Assembly (NCBI GenBank): GCA_019118585.1
Contig: DWYS01000010.1
Span: 1-39,232 of the forward strand
Reading direction: 5' to 3'
DNA length: 39,232 nucleotides
Source: Candidatus Enterocloster faecavium
GTDB taxonomy: Bacteria > Bacillota > Clostridia > Lachnospirales > Lachnospiraceae
Shown here: one piece after another, positions 7,892 through 16,813 of the stretch
Layout of the letters: every line of letters begins with the position of its first letter
Numbering within the stretch: the first letter of the stretch is position 1
Made by a program: the position numbers and the translations under genes
Notes under the pieces: model-generated
The model's database searches: none
What the model saw: only the letters and a program-made list of their open reading frames with translations
Told to the model about the DNA's origin: nothing

Positions 7892-7921
7892 TTGACAAAC
7901 CCGCGTAGTATAGTATATAAT
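7892..7921 (+). promoter_or_regulatory. Promoter of the tRNA-Gly/Arg/His operon
   Basis: Consensus TTGACA (7892-7897) and consensus TATAAT (7916-7921) with an 18-base spacer in an A/T-rich setting, as expected of a stable-RNA promoter. It lies about 56 bases before tRNA-Gly. Confidence 0.85.
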
Positions 7922-7977
7922 AATTTTCGCGTTGTGAGACAGCGTATTGTACAGAGCGTCCTGAGGGCAGCTGATAC

Positions 7978-8048
7978 GCAGGTGTAGTTCAATGGTAGAA
8001 CACTAGCCTTCCAAGCTAGATACGTGGGTTCGATTCCCATCACCTGCT
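7978..8048 (+). tRNA. tRNA-Gly (anticodon UCC)
   Basis: The acceptor stem GCAGGTG pairs with CACCTGC. The anticodon arm is CTAGC-CTTCCAA-GCTAG, giving anticodon TCC in the DNA. The T-arm is GTGGG-TTCGATT-CCCAT with one weak end pair. The discriminator is T and CCA is not encoded. Confidence 0.96.
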
Positions 8049-8078
8049 TTCCGGAAGAGTCCGGAGGATTTAGTAAGT

Positions 8079-8152
<74 letters not shown>

Positions 8153-8183
8153 GTCGAATCTGAAAAGATTCAAAACAGAATAT

Positions 8184-8258
8184 GGTGGGTATGGCGAAGT
8201 TGGTTATCGCGCCAGATTGTGGCTCTGGAGGCCCAGGGTTCGAATCCCTGTACTCACC
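8184..8258 (+). tRNA. tRNA-His (anticodon GUG)
   Basis: The anticodon arm CCAGA-TTGTGGC-TCTGG gives GTG. The acceptor GTGGGTA pairs with TACTCAC, and an extra 5' G (8184) faces C73 (8258). This encoded G-1:C73 pair is the identity element of bacterial tRNA-His. The T-arm is CAGGG-TTCGAAT-CCCTG. CCA is not encoded. Confidence 0.96.
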
Positions 8259-8267
8259 CGATAAAGG

Positions 8268-8294
8268 TCCGGTTCATATTGAACCGGATTTTTT
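8268..8294 (+). terminator. Intrinsic terminator of the plus-strand tRNA operon
   Basis: TCCGGTTCA pairs perfectly with TGAACCGGA around a TAT loop and is followed by six T residues. Confidence 0.92.
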
Positions 8295-8393
8295 GCATCT
8301 GCACAGGAACCGGAACCGAAGCGGGCGCTGTTGCAATTTGCCCCAGAAAATGGTATGCTTGACATGCGCAGTTTTCAGAAATTCAGGAGAAAC

Positions 8394-8432
8394 AAAAAAG
8401 AGTTCCCGGTCCTTTAAAAGAACCGGAAACTC
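8394..8432 (-). terminator. Intrinsic terminator of tRNA-Pro
   Basis: On the minus strand GAGTTTCCGGTT pairs with GACCGGGAACTC, with one internal mismatch, and TTTTTT follows. It lies 15 bases past the 3' end of tRNA-Pro and faces the plus-strand tRNA terminator. Confidence 0.85.
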
Positions 8433-8447
8433 AATGAAATAAAAAAG

Positions 8448-8521
8448 TCGGGGCAACAGGATTTGAACCTGCGACCTCTCGGCCCCCAGCCGAGCGCGCT
8501 ACCAAGCTACGCCATACCCCG
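8448..8521 (-). tRNA. tRNA-Pro (anticodon GGG)
   Basis: On the minus strand the acceptor CGGGGTA pairs with TGCCCCG. The anticodon arm CTCGG-CTGGGGG-CCGAG gives GGG, and the T-arm is GCAGG-TTCAAAT-CCTGT. The discriminator is A and CCA is not encoded. It is a single-gene unit with its own promoter and terminator. Confidence 0.95.
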
Positions 8522-8534
8522 AACGAACTTCTAT

Positions 8535-8563
8535 AGTATAGCAGATGTTTTTCAGTTTGTAAA
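8535..8563 (-). promoter_or_regulatory. Promoter of tRNA-Pro
   Basis: On the minus strand TTTACA (8563-8558) and TATACT (8540-8535) are 17 bases apart, 14 bases before the tRNA 5' end. Confidence 0.8.
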
Positions 8564-8609
8564 GCGAAATTTTAAAAAAATTGCAAAAAAATAGAAGGGA
8601 TGAAAAAGA

Positions 8610-9446
8610 ATGCCAGATAAGGAACATCGAAAAGGGATTGTCAGCTTTGATTTGGATATGACGCTGCTGGATCATGGTACCTGGAAAATCCCTGCCAGTG
8701 CTATGAGGGCTATTGAACGGCTGAGAAGAGAGTACATAATTGTGATTGCCTCCGGAAGAAACATGGATGCGCCCTACAGCGTGACCTACCGGGATTGGGT
8801 GAAGCCGGATGCCATCATTCATTTAAACGGTACCAGGGTATCCGTAGGAGATCAGGTTCTCTATGAGCATCTGATGGAAAAGGAGAAACTGAGAGCTCTC
8901 CTTGATTTTGCCCAGGAGCATCAGCTGTCGGTGGGGATTACGGATGAACAGGGAGACTTCTACACCTGCCCGGATCAGGTACGCCAGATGGACATGGAAC
9001 GCTGGCAGGTGTCAGACCGGAAATTCCGTGACCCCTGGCTGTTAATGGACAGGCCGGTCAAAACCCTGGCCTATGTAGGAGGACCTGAAGGAGCGAAGCT
9101 GATGGAAGAACATTTTCCGGACTTTAAATTTCCTATGTTTGCAGGAAACCAGGGAGCGGATATCGTGGAGCAGGAGGCCTCAAAAGCCATGGGGCTGCGG
9201 CGTCTGTGCGAATATTATGGAATTGACTTGTCACACACCATCGCGTTCGGGGACAGCATGAATGATCTGGAGATCATTGAGGAGGCGGGAGTCGGCGTGG
9301 CCATGGGAAATGCCCTTCCGGCCATTAAGGAAGCAGCAGACTATGTGACAGACCCGATCGACAAGGATGGGGTCTGGAACGCGTGCGTAAAGCTGAGATT
9401 ATTTTCAACAGATGGACAGGAGGAGAAAGATGGCAGAACAGTATGA
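8610..9446 (+). CDS. HAD-superfamily hydrolase, Cof type
   Basis: A 278-residue phosphatase of the Cof/YwpJ group, which typically dephosphorylates sugar phosphates or flavin mononucleotide. Motif I is SFDLDMTLLD (nucleophile Asp14, acid-base Asp16). The middle portion (about 85-185) fits the C2 cap inserted between core halves, and motif IV is FGDSMNDLEII with Asp215 and Asp219 binding magnesium. The promoter is not obvious; the gene begins 46 bases past the minus-strand tRNA-Pro promoter. The stop lies inside the following flavoprotein gene (17-base overlap), so it heads a four-gene unit. The substrate cannot be told from sequence. Confidence 0.9.
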   Translation: MPDKEHRKGIVSFDLDMTLLDHGTWKIPASAMRAIERLRREYIIVIASGRNMDAPYSVTYRDWVKPDAIIHLNGTRVSVGDQVLYEHLMEKEKLRALLDFAQEHQLSVGITDEQGDFYTCPDQVRQMDMERWQVSDRKFRDPWLLMDRPVKTLAYVGGPEGAKLMEEHFPDFKFPMFAGNQGADIVEQEASKAMGLRRLCEYYGIDLSHTIAFGDSMNDLEIIEEAGVGVAMGNALPAIKEAADYVTDPIDKDGVWNACVKLRLFSTDGQEEKDGRTV

Positions 9447-10860
9447 TGTAGTAGTGATCGGGGCCGGACCAGGCGGGTATACGGCGGCGATGAAAGCGGC
9501 CCAGTTTGGATTGAAGACGGTGGTTATCGAGAAGGAGCGCCTGGGGGGGACCTGCGTCAACAAGGGCTGCATCCCCACCAAATCCCTTCTCTATGCCACC
9601 AATCTGTTTCACATGATGCAGAACTGCGATGAGTTCGGTGTTTCGGCAGAGAGCATTGCGTTTGATTTCAAGAAGATGCAGCACTATAAAAGGGAATCAG
9701 TACGGCGCTATCGGGAAGGGATCCAGGAAAAATTCCAGGCTTCAGGCCCTGAACTGGTACATGGAAAGGCAACGCTGCGCCGGGACCGGACCGTGGAAGT
9801 GGAATTGAATGAAGGGGGCAGGGAATACTACCAGGGGAAAGCAGTGATCATTGCGACCGGTGCGAAGCCGGTACGCAGCGAAATCCCCGGAATTGACCTT
9901 CCCGGCGTCTGGGACAGTGACCGTCTGCTGTCTGCGGAAAACTGGAATTTTGACCGCCTGCTGATCATGGGAGGCGGCGTGATCTCGGTGGAGATGGCCA
10001 CCATATTCAATAATCTCTGTTCCAGGGTCACGATCGTGGAAAAGCAGGATCATCTGATGGCGCCTATGGACGATGTGATGGCTGAGCATCTGGAGCGGGA
10101 ACTCCGGGAGCAGGGGATTGATGTATACTGCGGCGCGACGGTGACGGAAATCCGGGAGGAGGGAAACAGTCTCTGCTGCAGGATAACACCCGAGGACGGA
10201 GGCGGAGCCTTTGAGGTCCATGGCTGCCAGGTGCTGACGGCGATTGGAAGGCGCCCGGAACTATCCGGCCTCTGTGGACAGGATGTGACACTGGAAATGA
10301 AAAATGGGAAGATCCAGGTTTCCCAGGACTTTGAGACCAGCATCCCAGGCGTCTATGCCATCGGCGATGTGTCGGCGAAGATTCAGCTGGCCCATGTGGC
10401 GGCAGCTCAGGCAACCTATGTGGTGGAGCGCATTGCCGGAAGGCCCCACAGCGTCAAACTGGAAGTGGTGCCTTCAGGCATGTTCGTTTCCCTGCCCATT
10501 GTACCCAGCTGCATCTATACCAATCCGGAGATCGCAACAGTGGGAATCACGGCGGCTACGGCAAAGAAAAACGGCCTGAAGGTGCGCTGTGGACATTTCT
10601 CCATGCGGGATAACGGCCAGTCCATTATTTCCGGGGAAAAGCATGGATTCATCCGTCTGGTCTTTGAGGCTTATTCCAATGGGATCATCGGCGCTCAGTT
10701 GATGTGTCCCAGGGCCACGGATATGATCGGGGAGATTGCTACGGCGATTGCCAACGGGCTGACGGCAGAGCAGATGTCTTTTGCTATGCGTGCCCAGCCT
10801 ACCTATAATGAAGGAATCGGAGCGGCCATTGAGGACGCCATGAGCCACGAGCCCCGGTAA
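9430..10860 (+). CDS. Dihydrolipoyl-dehydrogenase-like flavoprotein with His-to-Gln active-site change
   Basis: A 476-residue pyridine nucleotide-disulfide oxidoreductase of lipoamide dehydrogenase size. It has the FAD motif GAGPGGYTAA (11-20), the redox disulfide Cys42/Cys47 in GGTCVNKGCIPTK, a second nucleotide-binding motif LLIMGGGVISVE, the second FAD motif around YAIGDVS, and a C-terminal dimerisation domain. The active-site base is unusual: the expected HPT...E motif reads QPTYNE, so Gln456 replaces His and Glu461 is kept. Genuine lipoamide dehydrogenases need that His, so the substrate may differ or thiol exchange may be slow. No 2-oxoacid dehydrogenase or lipoyl genes are in the window. 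The start at 9430 follows AGGAGG by 6 bases; the ATG at 9412 lies upstream of that site and is unlikely. Confidence 0.88.
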   Translation: MAEQYDVVVIGAGPGGYTAAMKAAQFGLKTVVIEKERLGGTCVNKGCIPTKSLLYATNLFHMMQNCDEFGVSAESIAFDFKKMQHYKRESVRRYREGIQEKFQASGPELVHGKATLRRDRTVEVELNEGGREYYQGKAVIIATGAKPVRSEIPGIDLPGVWDSDRLLSAENWNFDRLLIMGGGVISVEMATIFNNLCSRVTIVEKQDHLMAPMDDVMAEHLERELREQGIDVYCGATVTEIREEGNSLCCRITPEDGGGAFEVHGCQVLTAIGRRPELSGLCGQDVTLEMKNGKIQVSQDFETSIPGVYAIGDVSAKIQLAHVAAAQATYVVERIAGRPHSVKLEVVPSGMFVSLPIVPSCIYTNPEIATVGITAATAKKNGLKVRCGHFSMRDNGQSIISGEKHGFIRLVFEAYSNGIIGAQLMCPRATDMIGEIATAIANGLTAEQMSFAMRAQPTYNEGIGAAIEDAMSHEPR

Positions 10861-10906
10861 GGCGGGGCGGCATATTTGGACAGGAGTTTGACAGGAGGAA
10901 GAGACA

Positions 10907-11890
10907 ATGAAAATGATGGCATTCAGCTGCAGGCAGGATGAGATGGAATTTTTCCGTCAGTTTGGAGAGCAGTACGGCGTGGAGGTGGAGACAACCAAAG
11001 AAGCGCCCTGCATGGAGAATGCAGAACTGTTAAAAGGATGTCAGGCGGCCTGCGTGCTGACCACACCGGTGGATGCACAGTTGATTGACCAGTGGCACCA
11101 GTATGGGGTACAATTAATATCTACCAGGACGGTGGGATTTGAACATGTAGATTACCGGCATGCGGCAAAGCTTGGGATTGCGGTGACCAATGCTACTTAC
11201 ACGCCCGATACCGTGGCAGAGTATACCATAATGACCATTCTCATGGCCATCCGGAAGATGAAAATTATTCTAAACCGTTACATTGGACAGGATTTCTCGC
11301 TGCGGAATGTACGGGGAAGGGAACTGGGGCCAATGACGGTGGGCGTAGTGGGAACCGGGCGCATCGGGCAAAGGGTGATCGAGCTTTTAGGGGGATTCGG
11401 CTGTGAAATTCTGGCCTATGACCTGGAGCATAAGGAGGAGGTGCGGCGTCTGGCACGCTATGTCAGCCTGGAAACCATATGGGAGGAATGCGACCTGATC
11501 ACCTTTCATACGCCGGCTACAGAAGAAACCTGTCACATGGTAAACCGCCATACCATCGGACAAATGAAAGATGGAGTCGTGCTGATCAATATGGCAAGAG
11601 GTTCTATTATTGATACGGAAGCTCTGATCGAGGGGCTGGAAACAGGAAAGGTGGGAGCTGCCGCCCTGGATGTGGTGGAAAATGAAGGCAGCATCTATTA
11701 TAAGGATTTTAAGGACCGGCCGGTCTGCTGCCGGGAAATGTCCATTTTAAGCGCTATGCCCAATGTGCTGATGACGCCTCATACTGCATTTTTTACCCAG
11801 GAGGCAGTCAGCGATATGGTGGAATGTGCTATGCTCAGCTGCGCGCGGCTGAAAGCGGGGGAAAAGGACCCGCTGCGGGTAAATGGATAA
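10907..11890 (+). CDS. D-2-hydroxyacid dehydrogenase, D-lactate dehydrogenase type
   Basis: A 327-residue NAD-dependent enzyme that interconverts 2-oxo acids and D-2-hydroxy acids, most likely pyruvate and D-lactate. The Rossmann motif is VGVVGTGRIGQ (about 145-155). Catalytic residues are Arg231 in NMARGS, Glu260 in DVVENE and His292 in TPHTAF; their spacing (29 and 32 residues) equals that of Lactobacillus D-lactate dehydrogenase (R235, E264, H296). A strong AGGAGG precedes the ATG. It lies 46 bases after the flavoprotein gene, suggesting one operon in which one enzyme may supply or use the other's nicotinamide nucleotide. VanH-like use in cell-wall precursors is an alternative, but no ligase is adjacent. 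Confidence 0.9.
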   Translation: MKMMAFSCRQDEMEFFRQFGEQYGVEVETTKEAPCMENAELLKGCQAACVLTTPVDAQLIDQWHQYGVQLISTRTVGFEHVDYRHAAKLGIAVTNATYTPDTVAEYTIMTILMAIRKMKIILNRYIGQDFSLRNVRGRELGPMTVGVVGTGRIGQRVIELLGGFGCEILAYDLEHKEEVRRLARYVSLETIWEECDLITFHTPATEETCHMVNRHTIGQMKDGVVLINMARGSIIDTEALIEGLETGKVGAAALDVVENEGSIYYKDFKDRPVCCREMSILSAMPNVLMTPHTAFFTQEAVSDMVECAMLSCARLKAGEKDPLRVNG

Positions 11891-11915
11891 ATGAAAGGGA
11901 AAGAGGGAGAATCCG

Positions 11916-13745
11916 ATGAAGCAACAAATTGAAAAGCGTCTGGGGCGCCTGCGCCAGGCGATGAAACGTCATGGAGTGAACGCCTGTCTGGTGGAAACTG
12001 CGGATTTCCATCAGTCGGAGTATGTGGGAACCTATTTTAAGAGCAGGGAATATTTGTCCGGTTTTACCGGTTCTGCAGGGACTTTGGTGGTTACAGAGCA
12101 GGAAGCCAGGCTTTGGACGGACGGACGATATTTCGTCCAGGCGGCAGGAGAGCTGGAGGGGACGGAGATCAGGCTCATGCGCTCCGGGCAGGAAGGCGTG
12201 CCTGGTGTTTTGGAGTATCTGGAGGAAGCGATGGAGGAGGGGAGCTGCCTGGGCTTTGACGGACGGACGGTCAGCGCTGCCTGGGGAGAGCTGGCCCGGA
12301 GAAGGCTTCAGAAGAAAAAAATCCGTTTTGCCGGAGAATTGGATCTTGCAGGAGAGGTCTGGGAAGACAGGCCAGCCCTATCGGCCCGGCCTGCCTGGGT
12401 GCTGGATACAGCGTATGCAGGAGTATCAGCAGAGGAGAAGCTGAAAAGCCTGCGCAGACAGATGAAGGAGGAGGGGGCGAGCGTTCATCTCCTTATCTCC
12501 CTGGATGACATTGCCTGGCTTTTAAATCTCAGGGGCGATGATGTGAAAAACAATCCGGTGGCTCTGGCCTATCTGATGGTGTGGGAAGATCAGGCAAAGC
12601 TTTTTATCAATCCAGATATCCTGAAAGGGAAGACTGCGTCTGGGGCGGATCCCTGCCGGGAAACAGCAGAGGAATATATCAGGGGACTGGGAATTGAGAT
12701 CTGTCCCTACAATGATTTTTACGAGGCAGCAGGTCAGCTTCAGGGAGAAGTGATTCTGTTAGAAAAGGAGAAGGTTAACGATGCACTCTGGAGCCGGGTA
12801 GCAGGGAATAACCGGATTTTGGACCGGATGAATCCTACCTCTGCCGCAAAAGCGGTGAAGAATCCGGTGGAGGTGGAAAATCTCCGGAAAGCCCATTTAA
12901 AGGACGGCGTGGCGGTGACCCGGTTTATCTACTGGCTGAAACATGAAGGGGTCAGGAATGGTACCGATGAAATTGAGGCGGCGCAGAAGCTGGAGGAATT
13001 CAGAAAAGAGCAGGAAGGGTATCTGGGACCAAGCTTTGATACGATTTCCGCCTACGGCTCCAATGCTGCTATGTGCCACTATTCGGCTAAAGAGGGAAGC
13101 TGTGCCCTTCTGAAGCCGGAGGGATTTTATCTGGTGGATTCCGGCGGGCAGTATTATGAGGGAACGACGGATATTACCAGAACCATTGTCCTGGGTCCTC
13201 TGACCCATGAACAGAAGAAGCATTTTACCCTGGTTTTGGTCAGCATGCTGCGTCTGGCAGCTTCCCGCTTTCTCTATGGCTGCCGTGGCCTGACTCTGGA
13301 CTATGCTGCCCGGGAGCCGCTGTGGAACTACGGGCTGGATTTTAATCATGGAACCGGTCATGGGGTGGGGTATCTTCTGAACGTTCACGAGCGCCCCAAC
13401 CGAATCTGCTTCCGTGTAAAGGACAGTTTAAAGGAAAACGCAGTGCTGGAGGAGGGGATGGTGACCTCCGATGAACCGGGACTCTATATTGAGGGGAGCC
13501 ATGGTATCCGGACAGAGAATCTGATCCTGTGCCGGAAGGATGAGAAGAATGCTTTCGGACAGTTTATGCGTTTTGAATACTTGACCTGGGTGCCCATTGA
13601 CCTGGAGGGGATCGACACTCAGTTTATGACGGAGAGAGACCGGCAGCTGTTAAACGAGTACCACCGTCAGGTCTATGAAAAGATCAGCCCCTGTCTGCCC
13701 CCGGAGGAGCAGAAGTGGCTGAAGGACGCAACTGCGGCGGTATAG
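11916..13745 (+). CDS. Aminopeptidase P (Xaa-Pro aminopeptidase, M24B), long form
   Basis: A 609-residue metallopeptidase that removes an N-terminal residue preceding proline. It has the three-domain layout of the long eukaryote-type aminopeptidase P: two creatinase-like N-terminal domains (about 1-130 and 140-305) and a pita-bread catalytic domain (about 310-540), plus a C-terminal tail. All dinuclear-metal ligands are present: Asp408, Asp419, His482 (in GTGHGVG), Glu520 (SDEPGLY) and Glu534 (RTENL). His478 lies four residues before the metal His. The gene follows the D-hydroxyacid dehydrogenase by 25 bases and ends 6 bases before the convergent YprB-type gene, with no obvious terminator between. 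Confidence 0.94.
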   Translation: MKQQIEKRLGRLRQAMKRHGVNACLVETADFHQSEYVGTYFKSREYLSGFTGSAGTLVVTEQEARLWTDGRYFVQAAGELEGTEIRLMRSGQEGVPGVLEYLEEAMEEGSCLGFDGRTVSAAWGELARRRLQKKKIRFAGELDLAGEVWEDRPALSARPAWVLDTAYAGVSAEEKLKSLRRQMKEEGASVHLLISLDDIAWLLNLRGDDVKNNPVALAYLMVWEDQAKLFINPDILKGKTASGADPCRETAEEYIRGLGIEICPYNDFYEAAGQLQGEVILLEKEKVNDALWSRVAGNNRILDRMNPTSAAKAVKNPVEVENLRKAHLKDGVAVTRFIYWLKHEGVRNGTDEIEAAQKLEEFRKEQEGYLGPSFDTISAYGSNAAMCHYSAKEGSCALLKPEGFYLVDSGGQYYEGTTDITRTIVLGPLTHEQKKHFTLVLVSMLRLAASRFLYGCRGLTLDYAAREPLWNYGLDFNHGTGHGVGYLLNVHERPNRICFRVKDSLKENAVLEEGMVTSDEPGLYIEGSHGIRTENLILCRKDEKNAFGQFMRFEYLTWVPIDLEGIDTQFMTERDRQLLNEYHRQVYEKISPCLPPEEQKWLKDATAAV

Positions 13746-13751
13746 CGTTTT

Positions 13752-14852
13752 TCATTTTTGTCGTTTCAGATAATCCAGGGCCTGGACTGCATAGGCGGAA
13801 GCCTTTTCCTGGTCCTGGAAAAGTTCCGGACGATAGGCAGCGAAGGATAAGGGATCCTTATAGTCTCTTTTTAAAGCCGGACTCCAGATGGGGGAGGCCT
13901 GAGGCAGAAACAGGCCGCTGGTCCTGGTGTAGCAGTTTTTGGCGGTAGCCCTGGTCCTGGCTTCCGGGTCTACGTATTCTCCAACGCTGCGGTGAACGGC
14001 GGTGTCCTCGTAGGGAAGGTAATAGTAATCCTTATAGTTGGGGTAGAAATATTTCAGCTCACCCTGGTACAGAAGAGCCTGCAGGTACAGCTCTGCACCC
14101 TCTGCCCGGCATTTCAGCCAGTCTGACTGGGCCTGAAAGGAAACAGGCAGGGAAATAGGAGACCGGTAATGCAGATCCAGCAGGGATATTTCTCTGTCCT
14201 GAGCCTGCGTTCCCCTGGCGGCCTGCTGGGAACAGAGCTGAAAAGGGCCTTCCATCAGGTCTGCATAGGAGAGGATGGGGAGAATGGAGGGCATCCCCTT
14301 TAGATCATCCTCATTGTGCAGGAGAAGGACTTTCAGCAGCCGTTCATCTCTGGTGCGCAGATACTGGCTGTAAACCTCGATCAGCTCTCCGCCGGAGAAA
14401 ACGTCTTCCCGCTCTACGCCCAGGAAGGCTTCCACTGCCTTCTGCTTTAGGCTGGAAAGTCCCAGAAGCTTTTTCAGAGGCCGGATCTTTCGGTAAATGT
14501 CCATACTTTCCAGCCCATCGAAGGAGCAGGAGAGTTTCAGGCGGGAGCAGCGTTTTTCCAGGAACGGGATATCGAAGGTGTCTCCGTTAAAATGGACCAG
14601 GGTAGAAAAGCGGCCGGCCTGGGAGAAAAATGCAGATAAGATTTCTCCTTCGCTCTCACGGCGGTCTGCGAACCACTGGGTCAGATGCCATCTGCCCTTC
14701 TGGTTCCAGACACAGCCGATCAGATAGACGCTGGCTGTGTCGCCGGAAAAGCCGGTGGTTTCAATATCAAAAAAGAGAAGCTTCTCCGCCGGCCCGATTT
14801 TTGACAGGTCGTACTTCTGGGGAAACTGGATTTGGTGTTCAATCTGGATCAT
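13752..14852 (-). CDS. YprB-type ribonuclease H-like exonuclease
   Basis: A 366-residue predicted 3'-5' exonuclease of the DEDD superfamily (YprB ribonuclease H-like domain). Motif I is LFFDIETTG with Asp29 and Glu31. A second acidic motif lies in FNGDTFDIPFL near residues 88-97, and a third in HNEDDLKGM around residue 190. The C-terminal 150 residues are rich in Tyr and basic residues and have no motif I recognise; they may bind nucleic acid. Start ATG 14852-14850 follows AAGGAA. It has its own promoter at 14945-14973, divergent from the ruvAB promoter, so a role in DNA or RNA processing fits the setting without being proven. Confidence 0.85.
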   Translation of the reverse strand: MIQIEHQIQFPQKYDLSKIGPAEKLLFFDIETTGFSGDTASVYLIGCVWNQKGRWHLTQWFADRRESEGEILSAFFSQAGRFSTLVHFNGDTFDIPFLEKRCSRLKLSCSFDGLESMDIYRKIRPLKKLLGLSSLKQKAVEAFLGVEREDVFSGGELIEVYSQYLRTRDERLLKVLLLHNEDDLKGMPSILPILSYADLMEGPFQLCSQQAARGTQAQDREISLLDLHYRSPISLPVSFQAQSDWLKCRAEGAELYLQALLYQGELKYFYPNYKDYYYLPYEDTAVHRSVGEYVDPEARTRATAKNCYTRTSGLFLPQASPIWSPALKRDYKDPLSFAAYRPELFQDQEKASAYAVQALDYLKRQK

Positions 14853-14944
14853 ATGAATATTCCTTTGCAGAATTGGTATCTGTGGTATATGGATCGCTCC
14901 ATGTATATGCAGGCTGAAAGACCTTTTGACGCCTGCATCATTAC

Positions 14945-14973
14945 ATTGTAGAGGACCGGAAGAGGAAAGTCAA
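14945..14973 (-). promoter_or_regulatory. Promoter of the YprB-type gene
   Basis: On the minus strand TTGACT (14973-14968) and TACAAT (14950-14945) are 17 bases apart, about 95 bases upstream of the start codon. Confidence 0.75.
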
Positions 14974-14998
14974 GAAAGCGAATGTGTGTTCGAAGTTC

Positions 14999-15027
14999 TT
15001 GCATTGCCTTCCGGTCTATGCTATGAT
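14999..15027 (+). promoter_or_regulatory. Promoter of ruvA
   Basis: TTGCAT (14999-15004) and TATGAT (15022-15027) are 17 bases apart, 62 bases before the ruvA start, back to back with the minus-strand promoter. Confidence 0.7.
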
Positions 15028-15089
15028 GGAGAAAATGGCCGGCAGCGGAAAAGCCGGTGAACTTAAATTGACGGAATAGGAAGAATGCA

Positions 15090-15707
15090 ATGATTTCATA
15101 TGTAAAAGGACCGGTTATGTCTGTTGAAGGAGATACGATCGTTGTGGAGGCGGGGCCTGTGGGGCTGGCGATCCATGTGCCTCTGTCAGTTTTGGACCAG
15201 CTTCCGGGCATCGGACAGCAGGTGACGGTTTATACCTATTTTCAGGTAAAGGAAGATGCGCTAAGTCTCTACGGATTTTTGACCAGGCAGGACCGGGATA
15301 TGTTCCGGCAGCTCATTGGAGTCAGCGGCATAGGACCCAAGGCGGCGCTGGGACTTTTGTCCGCTTTGAGGCCGGATGATTTGAGGCTGGCTATCATTAC
15401 CGGAGATTCCAAGGCTATTTCCAAAGCTCCGGGAATAGGTGCCAAGACGGCTCAGCGGCTGATCCTGGATTTAAAAGATAAGATGTCGGCCCAGGATGTG
15501 CTGGAGCGGATGGGAGGGGGATTGCCCGGAGAGGAAATCCCCGTTTCGCAGACAGCAGGGGAGAGTGCGCGGGAAGCGGTACAGGCTCTGGTGGCCCTGG
15601 GATATACGGCTTCCGAAGCCTCCAGGGCAGTAGGAAAAGTGGAGGGAACGCAGGATATGACGGCGGAGCAGGTGCTGAAGGCTTCCCTGCGGTTTCTGGC
15701 ATTTTAA
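15090..15707 (+). CDS. ruvA: Holliday junction branch migration protein RuvA
   Basis: The DNA-binding subunit that forms tetramers on Holliday junctions and loads RuvB. The 205-residue length is normal. It has an N-terminal OB-fold (MISYVKGPVMSVEGDTIVVE), two helix-hairpin-helix motifs in the middle (GVSGIGPKAALGLL and APGIGAKTAQRLILDLKDK), and a C-terminal RuvB-binding domain (about 155-205: EAVQALVALGYTASEA). AGGAAG lies 6 bases before the ATG. The stop is 19 bases upstream of ruvB, the usual arrangement. Confidence 0.97.
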   Translation: MISYVKGPVMSVEGDTIVVEAGPVGLAIHVPLSVLDQLPGIGQQVTVYTYFQVKEDALSLYGFLTRQDRDMFRQLIGVSGIGPKAALGLLSALRPDDLRLAIITGDSKAISKAPGIGAKTAQRLILDLKDKMSAQDVLERMGGGLPGEEIPVSQTAGESAREAVQALVALGYTASEASRAVGKVEGTQDMTAEQVLKASLRFLAF

Positions 15708-15726
15708 GGTCCGGGAGGTTTAGAAG

Positions 15727-16719
15727 ATGGAACGCAGAATTATTACCACAGAGGCTACGGCGGAGGACCAGAGAATTGAAACCAGCCTGAGACCTCAGTA
15801 TTTGAAGGATTATATCGGACAGGAACGGCTGAAATCCACTTTGAAGATTTACATAGACGCGGCCAGATCCAGAGGAGAGGCCCTGGATCATGTGCTGTTT
15901 TACGGACCTCCCGGGCTGGGCAAGACCACCCTCTCAGGTATCATCGCCAACGAGATGGGAGTGAACATGAAGGTAACCAGCGGCCCGGCTATTGAAAAGC
16001 CTGGAGAGATGGCGGCGATTCTCAACAACCTCCAGGAGGGGGATGTGCTGTTCGTGGACGAGATCCACCGGCTGAACCGCCAGGTGGAGGAGGTGCTCTA
16101 CCCGGCTATGGAGGATTTTGCCATTGATATTATGCTGGGCAAGGAGGCTACCGCCCGCTCTGTCCGGCTGGAGCTGCCTCATTTTACCCTGGTGGGAGCC
16201 ACCACCAGAGCCGGACTTTTGACTGCTCCCCTGCGGGACCGGTTCGGCGTGGTGCAGAAGCTGGAGTTTTATACGCCCCAGGAGCTGAAAGTGATCATTC
16301 TCCACTCAGCCAAGGTGCTGGGGGTGGAGATTGAGGAGAGCGGAGCTATGGAGCTGGCCAGAAGATCCAGAGGAACCCCCAGGCTTGCCAACCGGCTGCT
16401 GAAGCGGGTCCGGGACTTTGCGCAGGTAAAGTACGATGGCGTCATTACGCGGGAGGTGACGGATTTCGCCCTGGATATTATGGATGTGGATAAGCTGGGG
16501 CTGGACCAGAATGACCGGAATATCCTTCACATGATTATAGACAAGTTTGCAGGAGGTCCGGTAGGCCTGGACACGCTGGCGGCAGCTTTGGGAGAGGATG
16601 CGGGTACCCTGGAGGATGTGTACGAACCATACCTGCTAATGAATGGGCTGATCAACCGCACGCCCCGGGGACGTATGGCCACAGAGGCGGCTTACCGCCA
16701 CTTGGGACTGGAAATGTAG
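15727..16719 (+). CDS. ruvB: Holliday junction DNA helicase RuvB
   Basis: The AAA+ motor that drives branch migration with RuvA. The 330-residue length is normal. Walker A is GPPGLGKT with Lys66. Walker B is VDEIHR (Asp111, Glu112). Sensor 1 is GATTRAG and the arginine-finger region LRDRFG follows. The C-terminal winged-helix domain includes [16 protein letters not shown] and ends with [16 protein letters not shown]. The N-terminal RuvA-type extension is short but complete ([15 protein letters not shown]). It is co-transcribed with ruvA; zapA follows after 94 bases without a clear terminator. Confidence 0.98.
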   Translation: MERRIITTEATAEDQRIETSLRPQYLKDYIGQERLKSTLKIYIDAARSRGEALDHVLFYGPPGLGKTTLSGIIANEMGVNMKVTSGPAIEKPGEMAAILNNLQEGDVLFVDEIHRLNRQVEEVLYPAMEDFAIDIMLGKEATARSVRLELPHFTLVGATTRAGLLTAPLRDRFGVVQKLEFYTPQELKVIILHSAKVLGVEIEESGAMELARRSRGTPRLANRLLKRVRDFAQVKYDGVITREVTDFALDIMDVDKLGLDQNDRNILHMIIDKFAGGPVGLDTLAAALGEDAGTLEDVYEPYLLMNGLINRTPRGRMATEAAYRHLGLEM

Positions 16720-16813
16720 AAGAAGGTATGATATACTATGAGCACTTGGAGAGGGGCAGAAGACAGGAAAAGCCTCTTTGTGAAACAGATTGAAGAGCTC
16801 AGGGAGATAGCAG

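Noticed and set aside
8182-8442. Plus-strand 86-codon open frame across tRNA-His and its terminator
   Set aside because: It runs through a complete tRNA gene and an intrinsic terminator, with no ribosome binding site, so it is not coding.
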